From positions 4,584,501 to 4,648,500 of the forward strand of contig NZ_CP108356.1 of assembly GCF_036237315.1 (NCBI RefSeq): 64,000 nucleotides of DNA, in the 5' to 3' direction. The translations under genes and the position numbers were made by a program. Positions 17,103-26,367 of this stretch are shown here, piece after piece (position 1 is the stretch's first letter; each line of letters opens with the position of its first letter). The notes beneath the pieces are model-generated. The model saw only the letters and a list, made by a program, of their open reading frames with translations, was not told the DNA's origin and did not search any database. This DNA comes from Streptomyces sp. NBC_01351. Lineage in GTDB: Bacteria > Actinomycetota > Actinomycetes > Streptomycetales > Streptomycetaceae.

Positions 17103-17669
17103 GTGAACAAGAAGCTTGCGGCCGCGTTGTCGGGCGGTGCGGTGCTGATGCTCGTCCTGTCCGGCTGCGGCGGGGACGACGGCGACAAGAAGGCCGACGC
17201 CTGGGCCAAGAAGGTCTGCGACCAGTGGCAGCCCGAACTGAAGAAGATCGAGGCGGCCAACGCGGACATCAAGCGGGTGGCGACGGAGAGCAGCAAGCCG
17301 GAGGACGTCCAGAAGACGGACTCGGCTGCCTTCGGGACGATGTCCGAGTCCTACAAGACGATGGGCAGCGCCCTCCAGGGGGCGGGAGTCCCGCCGGTCA
17401 AGGACGGTCAGAAGACCCTGGACGCGGCGGTTCAGGGCTTCGAGTCGACCTCCAAGGGCTATGCCGACCTGAAGGCCAAGATGGACGCCCTGGACGCCAA
17501 GGACCAGACGAAGTTCGCCGAGGGCCTCAAGGAGCTCGCGGGCGGTCTGGAGGAGGCCACGAAGGGCGGCAAGGACGCCCTCGACCAGCTGAAGTCGGGC
17601 GGTCTGGACAAGGCGATGAACAGCCAGAAGGGCTGCCAGGTCACGGCGCCCACGACGGCCGCGTCGTAG
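17103..17669 (+). CDS. Small secreted lipoprotein
   Basis: A 188-residue lipoprotein: signal peptide with lipobox LSGC (Cys21), then a charged, helical mature region rich in Lys, Asp and Ala (several heptad-like stretches around 30-170) ending in KGCQVTAPTTAAS. It is a conserved streptomycete protein of unknown function between hppA and the methyltransferase; a helical-bundle sensor or scaffold at the membrane surface is possible. GTG 17103 is preceded by GAAGGGACC. It is bracketed by two hairpin terminators, so it is probably monocistronic. Confidence 0.85.
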   Translation: MNKKLAAALSGGAVLMLVLSGCGGDDGDKKADAWAKKVCDQWQPELKKIEAANADIKRVATESSKPEDVQKTDSAAFGTMSESYKTMGSALQGAGVPPVKDGQKTLDAAVQGFESTSKGYADLKAKMDALDAKDQTKFAEGLKELAGGLEEATKGGKDALDQLKSGGLDKAMNSQKGCQVTAPTTAAS

Positions 17670-17695
17670 GCCGGCGCGGCGGCGGTACGCGAACC

Positions 17696-17731
17696 AGGGC
17701 GGCCGGGACCCGGAAGGGTTCCGGCCGCCCT
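17696..17731 (+). terminator. Hairpin terminator after the lipoprotein gene
   Basis: AGGGCGGCCGG (17696-17706) pairs with CCGGCCGCCCT (17721-17731) around a 14-base loop, starting 27 bases after the stop codon. Confidence 0.75.
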
Positions 17732-17871
17732 GCCGTTGCCCCGGCCTCGGGGTGAACGTGCGGGCGTTCGCGCCCCGCGGAGCGACCCGCGCCGGCGCTT
17801 CCGGCGTAGGCGGGCGCGCGCCGACAGCCGGGCGGCGCACGGTTGTCGGTCCCAGCGGACACAATGGACGG

Positions 17872-19401
17872 GTGAGTACCACCAGTCTTCCCACGCCCGA
17901 CCGTGCCACCGAGCTGCGCACCGCCCTGCTCGACGCCGGCTTCACCGCTGACGGGCTGCTCGACCTGCTCGGCGCCCCCGCCTACGCCGCGCTCGCCCGC
18001 AGCGAGACGGTTCCCGCCCTGCGTGCCACGCGCGGCGGCGGTGAAGGGCCGCTGCCGAGCCTGGTCCGGCTGTTCCTGCTCCAGCAGCCCGTGACGTACG
18101 CCCAAGCCGCGGCCGCCCTGCCCGTCGAGGAGGCCCTGGCCGACGGCTGGCTGCGGCGCGGTGGAGCCGTCGGGGGCGAGGACGCCGTGCGTGCCACCGT
18201 CGACGTACGCCCGTACGGCGGCCCGGACGGCGAGGACTGGTTCATCGTCTCCGACCTGGGCTGCGCCGTCGGCGGGGCCGGCGGCATCGGGAGCCGCGAA
18301 GAGGGCGTGGTCCTCGGCGTCGGCGGCGCCTCCACCACGCTGGCCGGGATCACCGTCCGCATCCCGGTCGGTTCCGCTCTCGACCTCGGCACCGGTTCCG
18401 GCATCCAGGCGCTGCACGCCGCCCAGCACGCCACCCGGGTCACCGCCACCGACGTCAACCCCCGGGCTCTGGAATTCACCCGTTTGACGCTGGCACTGTC
18501 CGGGGCCCCGGCGGCCGAGCTGCTCGCCGGTTCGCTGTTCGAGCCGGTCGGCGAGGCCACGTACGACCTGATCGTGTCGAACCCGCCGTTCGTGATCTCC
18601 CCCGGCGCCCGGCTCACGTACCGGGACGGCGGCATGGGTGGCGACGACCTGTGCCGGACCCTGGTCCAGGAGGCCGGTGCGCACCTCAACACCGGCGGGT
18701 ACGCGCAGTTCCTCGGCAACTGGCAGCACGTGGAGGGCGAGGACTGGCACGACCGGGTCCGCTCCTGGGTGCCGCGCGGCTGCGACGCCTGGATCGTGCA
18801 GCGTGACGTGCAGGACGTGACGCAGTACGCGGAGCTGTGGCTGCGCGACGCGGGCGACCACCGTGCGGACCCCGCCGAGTACGAGCGGCGCTACGAGGAC
18901 TGGCTGGACGAGTTCGAGGCCCGCAAGACCAAGGCCGTCGGCTTTGGATGGATCACCCTGCGCCGTTCGGATGCGGCCGAGCCCTCGATCGTGGTCGAGG
19001 AGTGGCCGCACTCGGTGGAGCAGCCGCTCGGCGAGACCGTCCTGGCCCACTTCGCCCGACAGGACTATCTGCGCGAGCACGATGACGCGGCCCTGCTGGA
19101 AGCCCGTTTCGTGCTGGCGGCGGAGGTGGTCCAGGAGCAGGTCGGTGCGCCCGGCGCGGAGGATCCGGAACACGTGGTGCTGCGGCAGAACCGCGGGATG
19201 CGGCGTGCGACCAAGGTCGACACCGTGGGCGCGGGCTTCGCGGGAGTGTGTGACGGCTCACTGAGCGCGGGCCGGATCCTCGACGCGATCGCCCAGCTCA
19301 TGCAGGAGGACCCGATCGTGCTGCGCGACCGTACGCCGGAGGCGATCCGGATGCTGGTCGAGCAGGGCTTCCTGGAACCCGTGGCGGGCCCCGGTCAGTA
19401 G
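17872..19401 (+). CDS. Class I SAM-dependent methyltransferase
   Basis: A 509-residue cytoplasmic protein. Residues 1-150 form a helical domain of the type found in actinobacterial proteins of this family; the Rossmann methyltransferase core begins with ALDLGTGSGIQAL (about 171-183), ATDVNPRAL and SNPPF (about 236-240), the last typical of N6-adenine or N5-glutamine methyltransferases. A C-terminal winged-helix-like region follows. The target is unknown; RNA or protein is likely. GTG 17872 (VSTTSLPTP) is chosen because CACAAT ends six bases before it, as in other leaderless genes here; the frame extends upstream to 17752 without a better start. Confidence 0.85.
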   Translation: MSTTSLPTPDRATELRTALLDAGFTADGLLDLLGAPAYAALARSETVPALRATRGGGEGPLPSLVRLFLLQQPVTYAQAAAALPVEEALADGWLRRGGAVGGEDAVRATVDVRPYGGPDGEDWFIVSDLGCAVGGAGGIGSREEGVVLGVGGASTTLAGITVRIPVGSALDLGTGSGIQALHAAQHATRVTATDVNPRALEFTRLTLALSGAPAAELLAGSLFEPVGEATYDLIVSNPPFVISPGARLTYRDGGMGGDDLCRTLVQEAGAHLNTGGYAQFLGNWQHVEGEDWHDRVRSWVPRGCDAWIVQRDVQDVTQYAELWLRDAGDHRADPAEYERRYEDWLDEFEARKTKAVGFGWITLRRSDAAEPSIVVEEWPHSVEQPLGETVLAHFARQDYLREHDDAALLEARFVLAAEVVQEQVGAPGAEDPEHVVLRQNRGMRRATKVDTVGAGFAGVCDGSLSAGRILDAIAQLMQEDPIVLRDRTPEAIRMLVEQGFLEPVAGPGQ

Positions 19402-19526
19402 CCGCGCCGGGCGCGGAACCGGGATGTAACCCGGAGTTCGCCCGGCGTATCCCGGGAGCTGAAAGGCTTCTGCTCAGCGGGATCCGGGGGGATCCCGGGA
19501 GTGGCTCGGGGGTAAGGGGAAACGGC

Positions 19527-19724
19527 ATGGAGAACGGCCCGGCGATCTTCGCCGCGACCGTGTTCCTGCTGTTCGGAGCCGCTCTGCTGGCCTGGACGGG
19601 GGCGCGCGTCCTCAAGGGCGCGCCGGTGGCCGAGGGCGTGCGCCCCGTCCTGGCGGTACCGCTGGTCGTGCTCGGCGGCGGTGGCTCCCTCGCCCTCGGA
19701 GTGTGGTGCCTCGCCCGGCTCTGA
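19527..19724 (+). CDS. Small two-helix membrane protein
   Basis: A 65-residue protein with two hydrophobic segments (about 7-27 and 42-62) separated by the basic loop GARVLKGAPVAEGVRP. ATG 19527 follows GGTAAGGGGAAACGGC. It sits alone between the methyltransferase and topA, as in related genomes. Function unknown. Confidence 0.75.
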   Translation: MENGPAIFAATVFLLFGAALLAWTGARVLKGAPVAEGVRPVLAVPLVVLGGGGSLALGVWCLARL

Positions 19725-20015
19725 CGCGGGGGCACGTGGCGGCCTGGAACCGCCCGGGAAAGCGCATGTGAAACCACATGTGGAAGCGGGTGCAGGGGTG
19801 AGCGCGGAGGCGGGGCCAGACGGCCCCCCGGCCACCCGCTGCGGTGATCGCGAAGGGTCCGCCGCGGCATCCGGGCGGCAGAAACGGCACTTGTCGGGTT
19901 ACCGTTCGAGTGGCCGTTGCGGGCTTCTGCCGTTTGACACGGGGGCGGGTTGTACCGTCACACTCCGCAGCGTCGCCGTATCGCGACCGAGTGCCGACCG
20001 GAGAGAAGAGCCAAG
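19725..20015. other. topA upstream region
   Basis: A 291-base gap before topA. It holds a perfect palindrome CCACATGTGG (19774-19783) closely preceded by GCATGTG, and a TTGACA (19934-19939) that is the best -35 candidate for topA, followed by TACCGT at 19953-19958 (spacing too short) or GTCACA at 19957-19962 (17-base spacing). topA promoters in Streptomyces are known to respond to supercoiling; no coding sequence is seen. Confidence 0.5.
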
Positions 20016-22835
20016 TTGTCCCCGACTAGCGAGACCGCAAAGGGCGGCCGCCGACTCGTCATCGTCGAGTCCCCTGCCAAGGCGAAGACGATCAAGGGCT
20101 ACCTCGGCCCGGGATACGTCGTCGAGGCGAGCGTCGGGCACATCCGCGACCTCCCGAGCGGCGCGGCCGAGGTTCCCGACAAGTACACCGGCGAGGTCCG
20201 CCGTCTCGGCGTCGACGTCGAACACGACTTCGCGCCGATCTACGTCGTCAACGCGGACAAGAAGGCCCAGGTCAGGAAGCTCAAGGACCTGCTGGCCGAG
20301 TCCGACGAACTCTTCCTCGCCACCGATGAGGACCGCGAGGGCGAAGCCATCGCGTGGCACCTGCAGGAAGTCCTCAAGCCCAAGGTCCCCGTCCACCGGA
20401 TGGTCTTCCACGAGATCACCAAGGACGCGATCCGCGACGCCGTCGCCAACCCGCGCGAGCTGAACCAGCGCATGGTCGACGCCCAGGAGACCCGCCGCAT
20501 CCTCGACCGCCTCTACGGCTACGAGGTCTCGCCGGTCCTGTGGAAGAAGGTCATGCCGAAGCTGTCGGCGGGCCGCGTCCAGTCGGTGGCCACGCGCATG
20601 GTCGTCGAGAAGGAGCGCGAGCGCATCGCCTTCCGCTCCGCCGAGTACTGGGACCTGACCGGCACCTTCGCCACCGGCCGCGCCGGTGACGCCTCCGACC
20701 CCTCCACGCTGGTCGCCCGCCTGAACACGGTGGACGGCAAGCGCGTCGCGCAGGGCCGTGACTTCGGCTCGACCGGGCAGCTCAAGGGCGAGGTGCTGCA
20801 CCTCGACGAGGCGAACGCCCGGGCGCTCGCCGCCGCCCTGGAGAACGCCTCGTTCGCCGTCCGGTCGGTCGACTCCAAGCCGTACCGCCGCTCCCCGTAC
20901 GCCCCGTTCCGTACGACGACGCTCCAGCAGGAGGCCTCGCGCAAGCTGGGCTTCGGTGCGAAGGCGACGATGCAGGTGGCGCAGAAGCTGTACGAGAACG
21001 GCTTCATCACCTACATGCGTACGGACTCCACGACGCTGTCCGACACCGCGGTGTCGGCGGCGCGCGCGCAGGTCACGCAGCTCTACGGGACCGACTACCT
21101 GCCGGAGAAGCCGCGCGTCTACGCGGGCAAGGTCAAGAACGCGCAGGAGGCGCACGAGGCGATCCGGCCTTCGGGTGATCGTTTCCGCACTCCGGCCGAG
21201 ACGGGTCTGACCGGCGACCAGTTCCGCCTGTACGAGCTGATCTGGAAGCGGACCGTCGCCTCCCAGATGAAGGACGCGGTCGGCAACTCGGTCACCGTCA
21301 AGATCGGCGGCCGCGCCTCCGACGGCCGGGACGCCGAGTTCAGCGCCTCCGGCAAGACGATCACGTTCCACGGCTTCATGAAGGCGTACGTCGAGGGCGC
21401 GGACGACCCGAACGCCGAGCTCGACGACCGCGAGAAGCGGCTGCCGCAGGTCGCGGAGGGCGACGCGCTCGCCGCCGAGCAGATCACGGTGGACGGCCAC
21501 GCCACCAAGCCGCCGGCCCGCTACACCGAGGCCTCGCTGGTCAAGGAGCTGGAGGAGCGGGAGATCGGCCGTCCGTCGACGTACGCGTCGATCATCGGCA
21601 CGATCCTCGACCGCGGATACGTCTTCAAGAAGGGCACCGCGCTGGTGCCCTCGTTCCTCTCCTTCGCCGTCGTCAACCTGCTGGAGACGCACTTCGGCCG
21701 GCTCGTCGACTACGACTTCACGGCGAAGATGGAGGACGACCTCGACCGCATCGCGCGGGGCGAGGCCCAGTCCGTGCCGTGGCTCAAGCGGTTCTACTTC
21801 GGCTCGGAGGACGCGTCCGAGGTCGTACCGGCCGACGGCGACGCGCTCGGCGGTCTGAAGGAGCTGGTCACGGACCTGGGCGCGATCGACGCCCGGGAGA
21901 TCTCCTCCTTCCCGGTCGGCGGGGACATCGTGCTGCGCGTCGGCCGCTACGGGCCGTACGTGGAGCGGGGCGAGAAGGACGCGGAGGGCCACCAGCGGGC
22001 CGACGTACCGGACGACATGGCTCCGGACGAGCTGACGGTCGAGTACGCGGAGGAGCTCTTCGCGAAGCCGAGCGGTGAGTTCGAGCTGGGCGCCGACCCG
22101 GTGAGCGGGAACCAGATCGTCGCGAAGGACGGCCGCTACGGGCCGTACGTGACGGAGATCCTGCCGGAGGGCACGCCGAAGACGGGCAAGAACGCGGTGA
22201 AGCCGCGGACGGCCTCGCTCTTCCAGTCGATGTCCCTGGACACGGTGACCCTCGACGAAGCCCTGAAGCTGATGTCGCTGCCGCGCGTGGTCGGCGCGGA
22301 CGCGGAGGGCGTGGAGATCACGGCCCAGAACGGCCGCTACGGCCCGTACCTGAAGAAGGGCACGGACTCGCGCTCGCTGGAGACCGAGGACCAGCTCTTC
22401 GCGATCACGCTGGACGAGGCCCTGGCGATCTACGCGCAGCCGAAGCAGCGGGGCCGGGCGGCGGCCAAGCCGCCGCTGAAGGAACTGGGCACCGACCCGG
22501 TCAGCGAGAAGCCGGTCGTGGTCAAGGACGGCCGCTTCGGGCCGTACGTGACGGACGGCGAGACGAACGCGACGCTGCGGCGGGACGACGACGTCGAGAC
22601 CATCACGCCGGAGCGGGGCTACGAGCTGCTCGCGGAGAAGCGGGCGAAGGGCCCGGCCAAGAAGGTGACGAAGAAGGCCCCCGCCAAGAAGGCCCCGGCG
22701 AAGAAGGCGACCGCGACGAAGACCGCCGCGGCGAAGAAGACGGCGGCAAAGAAGACCACCGCGACGGCCGCGAAGAAGACCACGGCCAAGAAGACGGTGG
22801 CGAAGAAGGCGGCTGCCGCCCCGGCGGACGAGTAA
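20016..22835 (+). CDS. topA: DNA topoisomerase I
   Basis: A 939-residue type IA topoisomerase that relaxes negative supercoils. The Toprim domain opens with RLVIVESPAKAKTIKGYLG; the catalytic Tyr is Tyr333 in GFITYMRTDS. Instead of zinc ribbons the C-terminus has repeated TopA_C_Rpt modules (recurring GRYGPYV motifs) and ends in about 70 residues of Lys-Ala-rich repeats (PAKKA, AAKKT), the actinobacterial tail that confers processive DNA binding. The start is TTG 20016 (MSPTSETAKGG) with GAGAGAAG upstream; this matches the N-terminus I recall from S. coelicolor, and the upstream in-frame extension is not conserved in character. Confidence 0.96.
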   Translation: MSPTSETAKGGRRLVIVESPAKAKTIKGYLGPGYVVEASVGHIRDLPSGAAEVPDKYTGEVRRLGVDVEHDFAPIYVVNADKKAQVRKLKDLLAESDELFLATDEDREGEAIAWHLQEVLKPKVPVHRMVFHEITKDAIRDAVANPRELNQRMVDAQETRRILDRLYGYEVSPVLWKKVMPKLSAGRVQSVATRMVVEKERERIAFRSAEYWDLTGTFATGRAGDASDPSTLVARLNTVDGKRVAQGRDFGSTGQLKGEVLHLDEANARALAAALENASFAVRSVDSKPYRRSPYAPFRTTTLQQEASRKLGFGAKATMQVAQKLYENGFITYMRTDSTTLSDTAVSAARAQVTQLYGTDYLPEKPRVYAGKVKNAQEAHEAIRPSGDRFRTPAETGLTGDQFRLYELIWKRTVASQMKDAVGNSVTVKIGGRASDGRDAEFSASGKTITFHGFMKAYVEGADDPNAELDDREKRLPQVAEGDALAAEQITVDGHATKPPARYTEASLVKELEEREIGRPSTYASIIGTILDRGYVFKKGTALVPSFLSFAVVNLLETHFGRLVDYDFTAKMEDDLDRIARGEAQSVPWLKRFYFGSEDASEVVPADGDALGGLKELVTDLGAIDAREISSFPVGGDIVLRVGRYGPYVERGEKDAEGHQRADVPDDMAPDELTVEYAEELFAKPSGEFELGADPVSGNQIVAKDGRYGPYVTEILPEGTPKTGKNAVKPRTASLFQSMSLDTVTLDEALKLMSLPRVVGADAEGVEITAQNGRYGPYLKKGTDSRSLETEDQLFAITLDEALAIYAQPKQRGRAAAKPPLKELGTDPVSEKPVVVKDGRFGPYVTDGETNATLRRDDDVETITPERGYELLAEKRAKGPAKKVTKKAPAKKAPAKKATATKTAAAKKTAAKKTTATAAKKTTAKKTVAKKAAAAPADE

Positions 22836-22848
22836 CCCCCGGTTTGAT

Positions 22849-22881
22849 GCAGGGCCCCGCGCGATGTGCGCGGGGCCCTGC
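22849..22881 (+). terminator. topA terminator
   Basis: GCAGGGCCCCGCGC (22849-22862) pairs perfectly with GCGCGGGGCCCTGC (22868-22881) around a five-base loop, 13 bases after the topA stop. Confidence 0.88.
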
Positions 22882-22905
22882 GCCGTTGTGGCACCGGGTG
22901 CGAAA

Positions 22906-22998
22906 TTCGGCCTCGTCGGCGTTTGAGGCGCGGGGGCTCGGCGGCGGAGCCCCCGCAGCGGTGCCGCACCCGCCGGGGTCCGGGGCGGAGCCCCGGAA
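22906..22998. repeat. Dispersed GTTTGAGG-type palindromic repeat, copy 1
   Basis: Begins CCTCGTCGGCGTTTGAGGCG and continues with a GC hairpin (GGGGGCTC...GAGCCCCC) and CCGGGGCGGAGCCCCGG. The same core recurs at 39.6-39.7, 51.7 and 53.7 kb. I recall this sequence type from intergenic regions of many Streptomyces genomes. Confidence 0.75.
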
Positions 22999-23063
22999 AC
23001 AGGTGGGTCCGGGGTCACACCCGACCTTGTCCACAGGCCTCCGCAACGGCCAAGCGCAGCGGA

Positions 23064-23075
23064 TAGGCTGGGCGG
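23064..23075 (+). promoter_or_regulatory. -10-like box of leaderless tmk
   Basis: TAGGCT (23064-23069) ends six bases before ATG 23076, and no Shine-Dalgarno is present. The arrangement is the same as at 3257 and 47621. Confidence 0.4.
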
Positions 23076-26000
23076 ATGACGCGAGCCGAGCAGCCAACGG
23101 TCGTGACCGCCCCGGCGAACCCCACCTACGACGAAGCCCTAGCCGCGGATTCCCGCGAGCGAGCGGTGCGCGCACTGCTGCGCACCCCCAGGCTGCGCCG
23201 GCTGTGGAGCGCCCAGCTGGTGAGCGGCATCGGCGATGCCCTAGCCCTGCTGGTGCTGGTGCTGCTGGCCCTCCAGGCGGCGGTGTCGGAAGGGGCCTTC
23301 GGCGACGGGTACCGCGGTGCCGCCCTCGCCGTCGCCGTCGTGTTCGGCGTCCGGATCCTCGCCACGCTGCTCTTCGGCGCGGTCCTCCTCGGCCCTCTCT
23401 CCGCGCTCGTCGCCCCCGGCGGCAAGCTGGACCGCCGCTGGACGATGGTCGGCGCCGACGGGGTCCGCCTCGGGCTCTTCGTCGTCGCCCCGCTGTGGCT
23501 CGACTGGATCCCGGCCCACGCGCTCACCGCGCTGCTGGCCACCGTCTTCGTCTCCGGCGCCGCCGAGCGGCTGTGGACCCTGGCCAAGGACAGCGCCGCC
23601 CCCGCCCTGCTGCCCGCGCCGCCGCCGGAGGGGGCGACCGTGCGGCCGCTCCCGGACCACCTGGACGCGCTGCGGCGCCTGACGCTCCGTACGACCTTCG
23701 CGGCCCTCCCCGTCGCCGCGGCCGCGCTGCTCGCCGCGACCCTCGTCGGCAAGGCCCTCGGCCTCGGAGTGGGCTGGTTCGCCGCGAACCAGGCCGCGCT
23801 CGGCTCGTACGTGGCCTCCGGCCTCTTCGCGGCGTCGATCTCGCTGCTGCTCCCGCTGGTGCTGCCGGCCACGAAGACCCCGCGGCCGCGTTCCCCGCTG
23901 GAGGGGCTGCGTACGCCCAAGGCGGGCGACCGCCCGGAGAAGGGCCGTACGGGAGCCATCCCGCTGCTCGTCCTGGCCTGCGCGGCCGTCGCCGGAGCGG
24001 TGTCCTGCGCCGCCGCCGTCGCCGTGCTGCACGCCTTCGACCTGGGCGGAGGACCCGCCTCCTTCGCGCTGCTCGTCCTCGCCCTGCTCGGTGGCACTGG
24101 CGCCGGTATCCGCGCCAACCAGGCCGGCAAGGTGCTGCCGGCCCTGTCCCGGCGCCGCCTGCTGGCCCTCGCCATAGCGGTGACCGGGCTCGCCCTCCTG
24201 CTCACCGGGCTCGTCCCGGACACGGCGACCGTGCTCTTCCTGTCGCTGCTCGCCGGCCTCGCCGCGGGCGTCGCCGCCAACACCGGCCACACGCTGCTGG
24301 ACCAGGAGACCGAGGAGTTCCGCCGGGCCCGGGTCACCGAGCACCTCCAGGCGGTCGTACGGGTGGCTGTCGCCCTCGGCGCCGTCCTGGCCCCCGCGCT
24401 GGCCGCGCTGATCGGCCCGCACCGGCTCACCGGCGGCGAGGTCGTCTTCGCGCACGGCGGGGCGGCCTTCACCCTGATGCTCGTCGGCGCCCTGCTGCTG
24501 CCCGTCGCCGTGGTCGTGCTCACCAAGGCCGACGACCGCGGCGGAGTGCCCCTGCGCCGCGACCTGCGCGAGGCGCTGCGCGGCGGGGAGCCCGTACAGG
24601 CGCCGTCCGCCACAGGCTTCTTCATCGCCCTGGAGGGCGGCGACGGCGCCGGCAAGTCCACCCAGGTGGAGGCGCTGGCCGACTGGATACGGGGCAAGGG
24701 CCACGAGGTCGTCGTGACCCGCGAGCCCGGCGCCACCCCGGTCGGCAAGCGGCTCCGCTCGATCCTGCTGGACGTCTCCTCCGCCGGGCTGTCGAACCGC
24801 GCCGAGGCGCTGCTGTACGCCGCCGACCGCGCGGAACACGTGGACACGGTGGTGCGCCCGGCGCTGGAGCGCGGTGCCGTCGTCATCTCGGACCGCTACA
24901 TCGACTCCTCGGTGGCGTACCAGGGCGCAGGGCGTGACCTGTCGCCGACCGAGATCGCCCGGATCTCGCGCTGGGCCACCGACGGACTCGTCCCGAACCT
25001 GACCGTGCTGCTCGACGTGTCGCCGGAGGCGGCGCGGGAGCGGTTCACGGAGGCGCCGGACCGGCTGGAGTCGGAGCCCGCGGAGTTCCACCAGCGGGTG
25101 CGGGCCGGGTTCCTGACGCTCGCCGCGTCCGACCCCGGGCGCTACCTCGTGGTGGACGCGGGCCAGGATCCGGAATCGGTGACCACCGTCGTGCGCCACC
25201 GCCTGGACCGGATGCTTCCGCTGTCCGAGGCGGAGGTCGCCGCCCAGGTGGAGGCCCGGCGCCTCGCCGAGCAGGAGGCCCGGCGCAAGGCCGAGGAAGA
25301 GGCGGCGCGCAAGGCGGAGGAAGCACGGCTGAAGGCCGAGGAGGAAGCCAGGCTGGCCCGCGAAGCGGAGGCAGCCCGGATCAAGGCCGAGGCGGAGGCC
25401 GCCCGCAAGGCGGAAGAGGAGCGGCTGCGCGCCGAGGAGGAGGCCCGGGCCCGGGCCGAGGCCGAGCGGCTGCGCGTGGAGGCCGAGGAGAAGGCGCGCG
25501 CGGCGGAGCAGGAGCGGCTGCGGCGCGAGGCCGAGGAGGAGGCCCGGCTGCGGGCCGAGGCCGAGGAACGGCGGCTGGAGAAGCAGCGGCGGGCCGAGGA
25601 GGCCCTGCTGAAGGCCGAGGAGGCGCGCAGGCTGGCGGAGGCAGCGGCGGCGGAGGTGGCCGCGAAGGCGGCGGCCGCGGCTGCGGTTTCGGCAGCGGCG
25701 GCTGCTGCTGCTTCGGCGGCTGCTGCGGCGGCCCCGGCGCCTGCCCCTGCGCCCGCTCCCGCTCCCAAGGTCGGCATGACGAAGGAGCCGCATCCGGACG
25801 ACGCGGTGACCGTCGAGACCCCGGTGGTCAAGCGGGTCGTGCGGCCGGACGATGTGACGCAGACGGTCCCGGTGCCGAAGGTCGACCCCCCGGCTGCCGC
25901 GTCGGGCGCGTCCGCCGCGGAGACGGCGGTACTGCCCCCGGTCCGGGCGACCGACGAGACGGCCGTGCTGCCGCCCGTACGCCCGTCGGGCGCGGCCACC

Positions 26001-26291
26001 CCGCCGAAGGCCAAGGGCTCCGGAGCGGCTCACTCCGCCACGCGGCCGACCGCCCAGCGCCCCGAGGAGAACCCGGCCGACCGGGTGCCGCCGGGCATAT
26101 TCCGGGATTCGGGCAACGACCGGACGCGGGAGATCCCCGTCCTCGACGCGGAGGGCCGGCCGCGCCGGACCCGCTCGGACTGGGCGGAGGAGACTCCGCT
26201 GGACGACCTGCCGACGCTCGCGGACGAACTGCTCGGCCCGCACCGGGACGACGAGGACGAGGACGGCCGGGGCCCGAGCCGCCGCCGCTGA
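23076..26291 (+). CDS. tmk: Membrane (MFS-like) protein fused to thymidylate kinase
   Basis: A 1071-residue multidomain protein. Residues 1-500 contain about ten hydrophobic segments in an MFS-like layout. From about 512 a complete dTMP kinase follows: P-loop EGGDGAGKST, DR(Y) motif SDRYIDSS and the lid-like region, giving dTMP + ATP to dTDP. Residues 720-890 are a long charged Ala/Glu/Arg/Lys coiled coil with many AEEEARLKAE-type repeats, then an Ala/Pro-rich, disordered tail. A normal dTMP kinase has about 210 residues, so the kinase is tethered to the membrane here. This fusion is conserved in Streptomyces as far as I recall. It precedes holB by 76 bases, matching the widespread tmk-holB pairing. 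Confidence 0.93.
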   Translation: MTRAEQPTVVTAPANPTYDEALAADSRERAVRALLRTPRLRRLWSAQLVSGIGDALALLVLVLLALQAAVSEGAFGDGYRGAALAVAVVFGVRILATLLFGAVLLGPLSALVAPGGKLDRRWTMVGADGVRLGLFVVAPLWLDWIPAHALTALLATVFVSGAAERLWTLAKDSAAPALLPAPPPEGATVRPLPDHLDALRRLTLRTTFAALPVAAAALLAATLVGKALGLGVGWFAANQAALGSYVASGLFAASISLLLPLVLPATKTPRPRSPLEGLRTPKAGDRPEKGRTGAIPLLVLACAAVAGAVSCAAAVAVLHAFDLGGGPASFALLVLALLGGTGAGIRANQAGKVLPALSRRRLLALAIAVTGLALLLTGLVPDTATVLFLSLLAGLAAGVAANTGHTLLDQETEEFRRARVTEHLQAVVRVAVALGAVLAPALAALIGPHRLTGGEVVFAHGGAAFTLMLVGALLLPVAVVVLTKADDRGGVPLRRDLREALRGGEPVQAPSATGFFIALEGGDGAGKSTQVEALADWIRGKGHEVVVTREPGATPVGKRLRSILLDVSSAGLSNRAEALLYAADRAEHVDTVVRPALERGAVVISDRYIDSSVAYQGAGRDLSPTEIARISRWATDGLVPNLTVLLDVSPEAARERFTEAPDRLESEPAEFHQRVRAGFLTLAASDPGRYLVVDAGQDPESVTTVVRHRLDRMLPLSEAEVAAQVEARRLAEQEARRKAEEEAARKAEEARLKAEEEARLAREAEAARIKAEAEAARKAEEERLRAEEEARARAEAERLRVEAEEKARAAEQERLRREAEEEARLRAEAEERRLEKQRRAEEALLKAEEARRLAEAAAAEVAAKAAAAAAVSAAAAAAASAAAAAAPAPAPAPAPAPKVGMTKEPHPDDAVTVETPVVKRVVRPDDVTQTVPVPKVDPPAAASGASAAETAVLPPVRATDETAVLPPVRPSGAATPPKAKGSGAAHSATRPTAQRPEENPADRVPPGIFRDSGNDRTREIPVLDAEGRPRRTRSDWAEETPLDDLPTLADELLGPHRDDEDEDGRGPSRRR

Positions 26292-26367
26292 CCTCACCGG
26301 GACCGGATTGTCAGTGCCGCACGCCACAATGGGTGCACGGAGAGTGAAGTGAAAGGTGGTGGGCGGG

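Noticed and set aside
22660..22835. Lysine/alanine codon repeats at the topA 3' end as a CRISPR-like or satellite array
   Set aside because: They are in-frame KKA-type repeats of the known actinobacterial TopA tail with irregular unit length and no spacers.
25250..25700. Repetitive GAGGCC/GCGGAG-rich tract in tmk as a DNA repeat element
   Set aside because: It encodes an in-frame charged coiled coil and has no fixed repeat unit.
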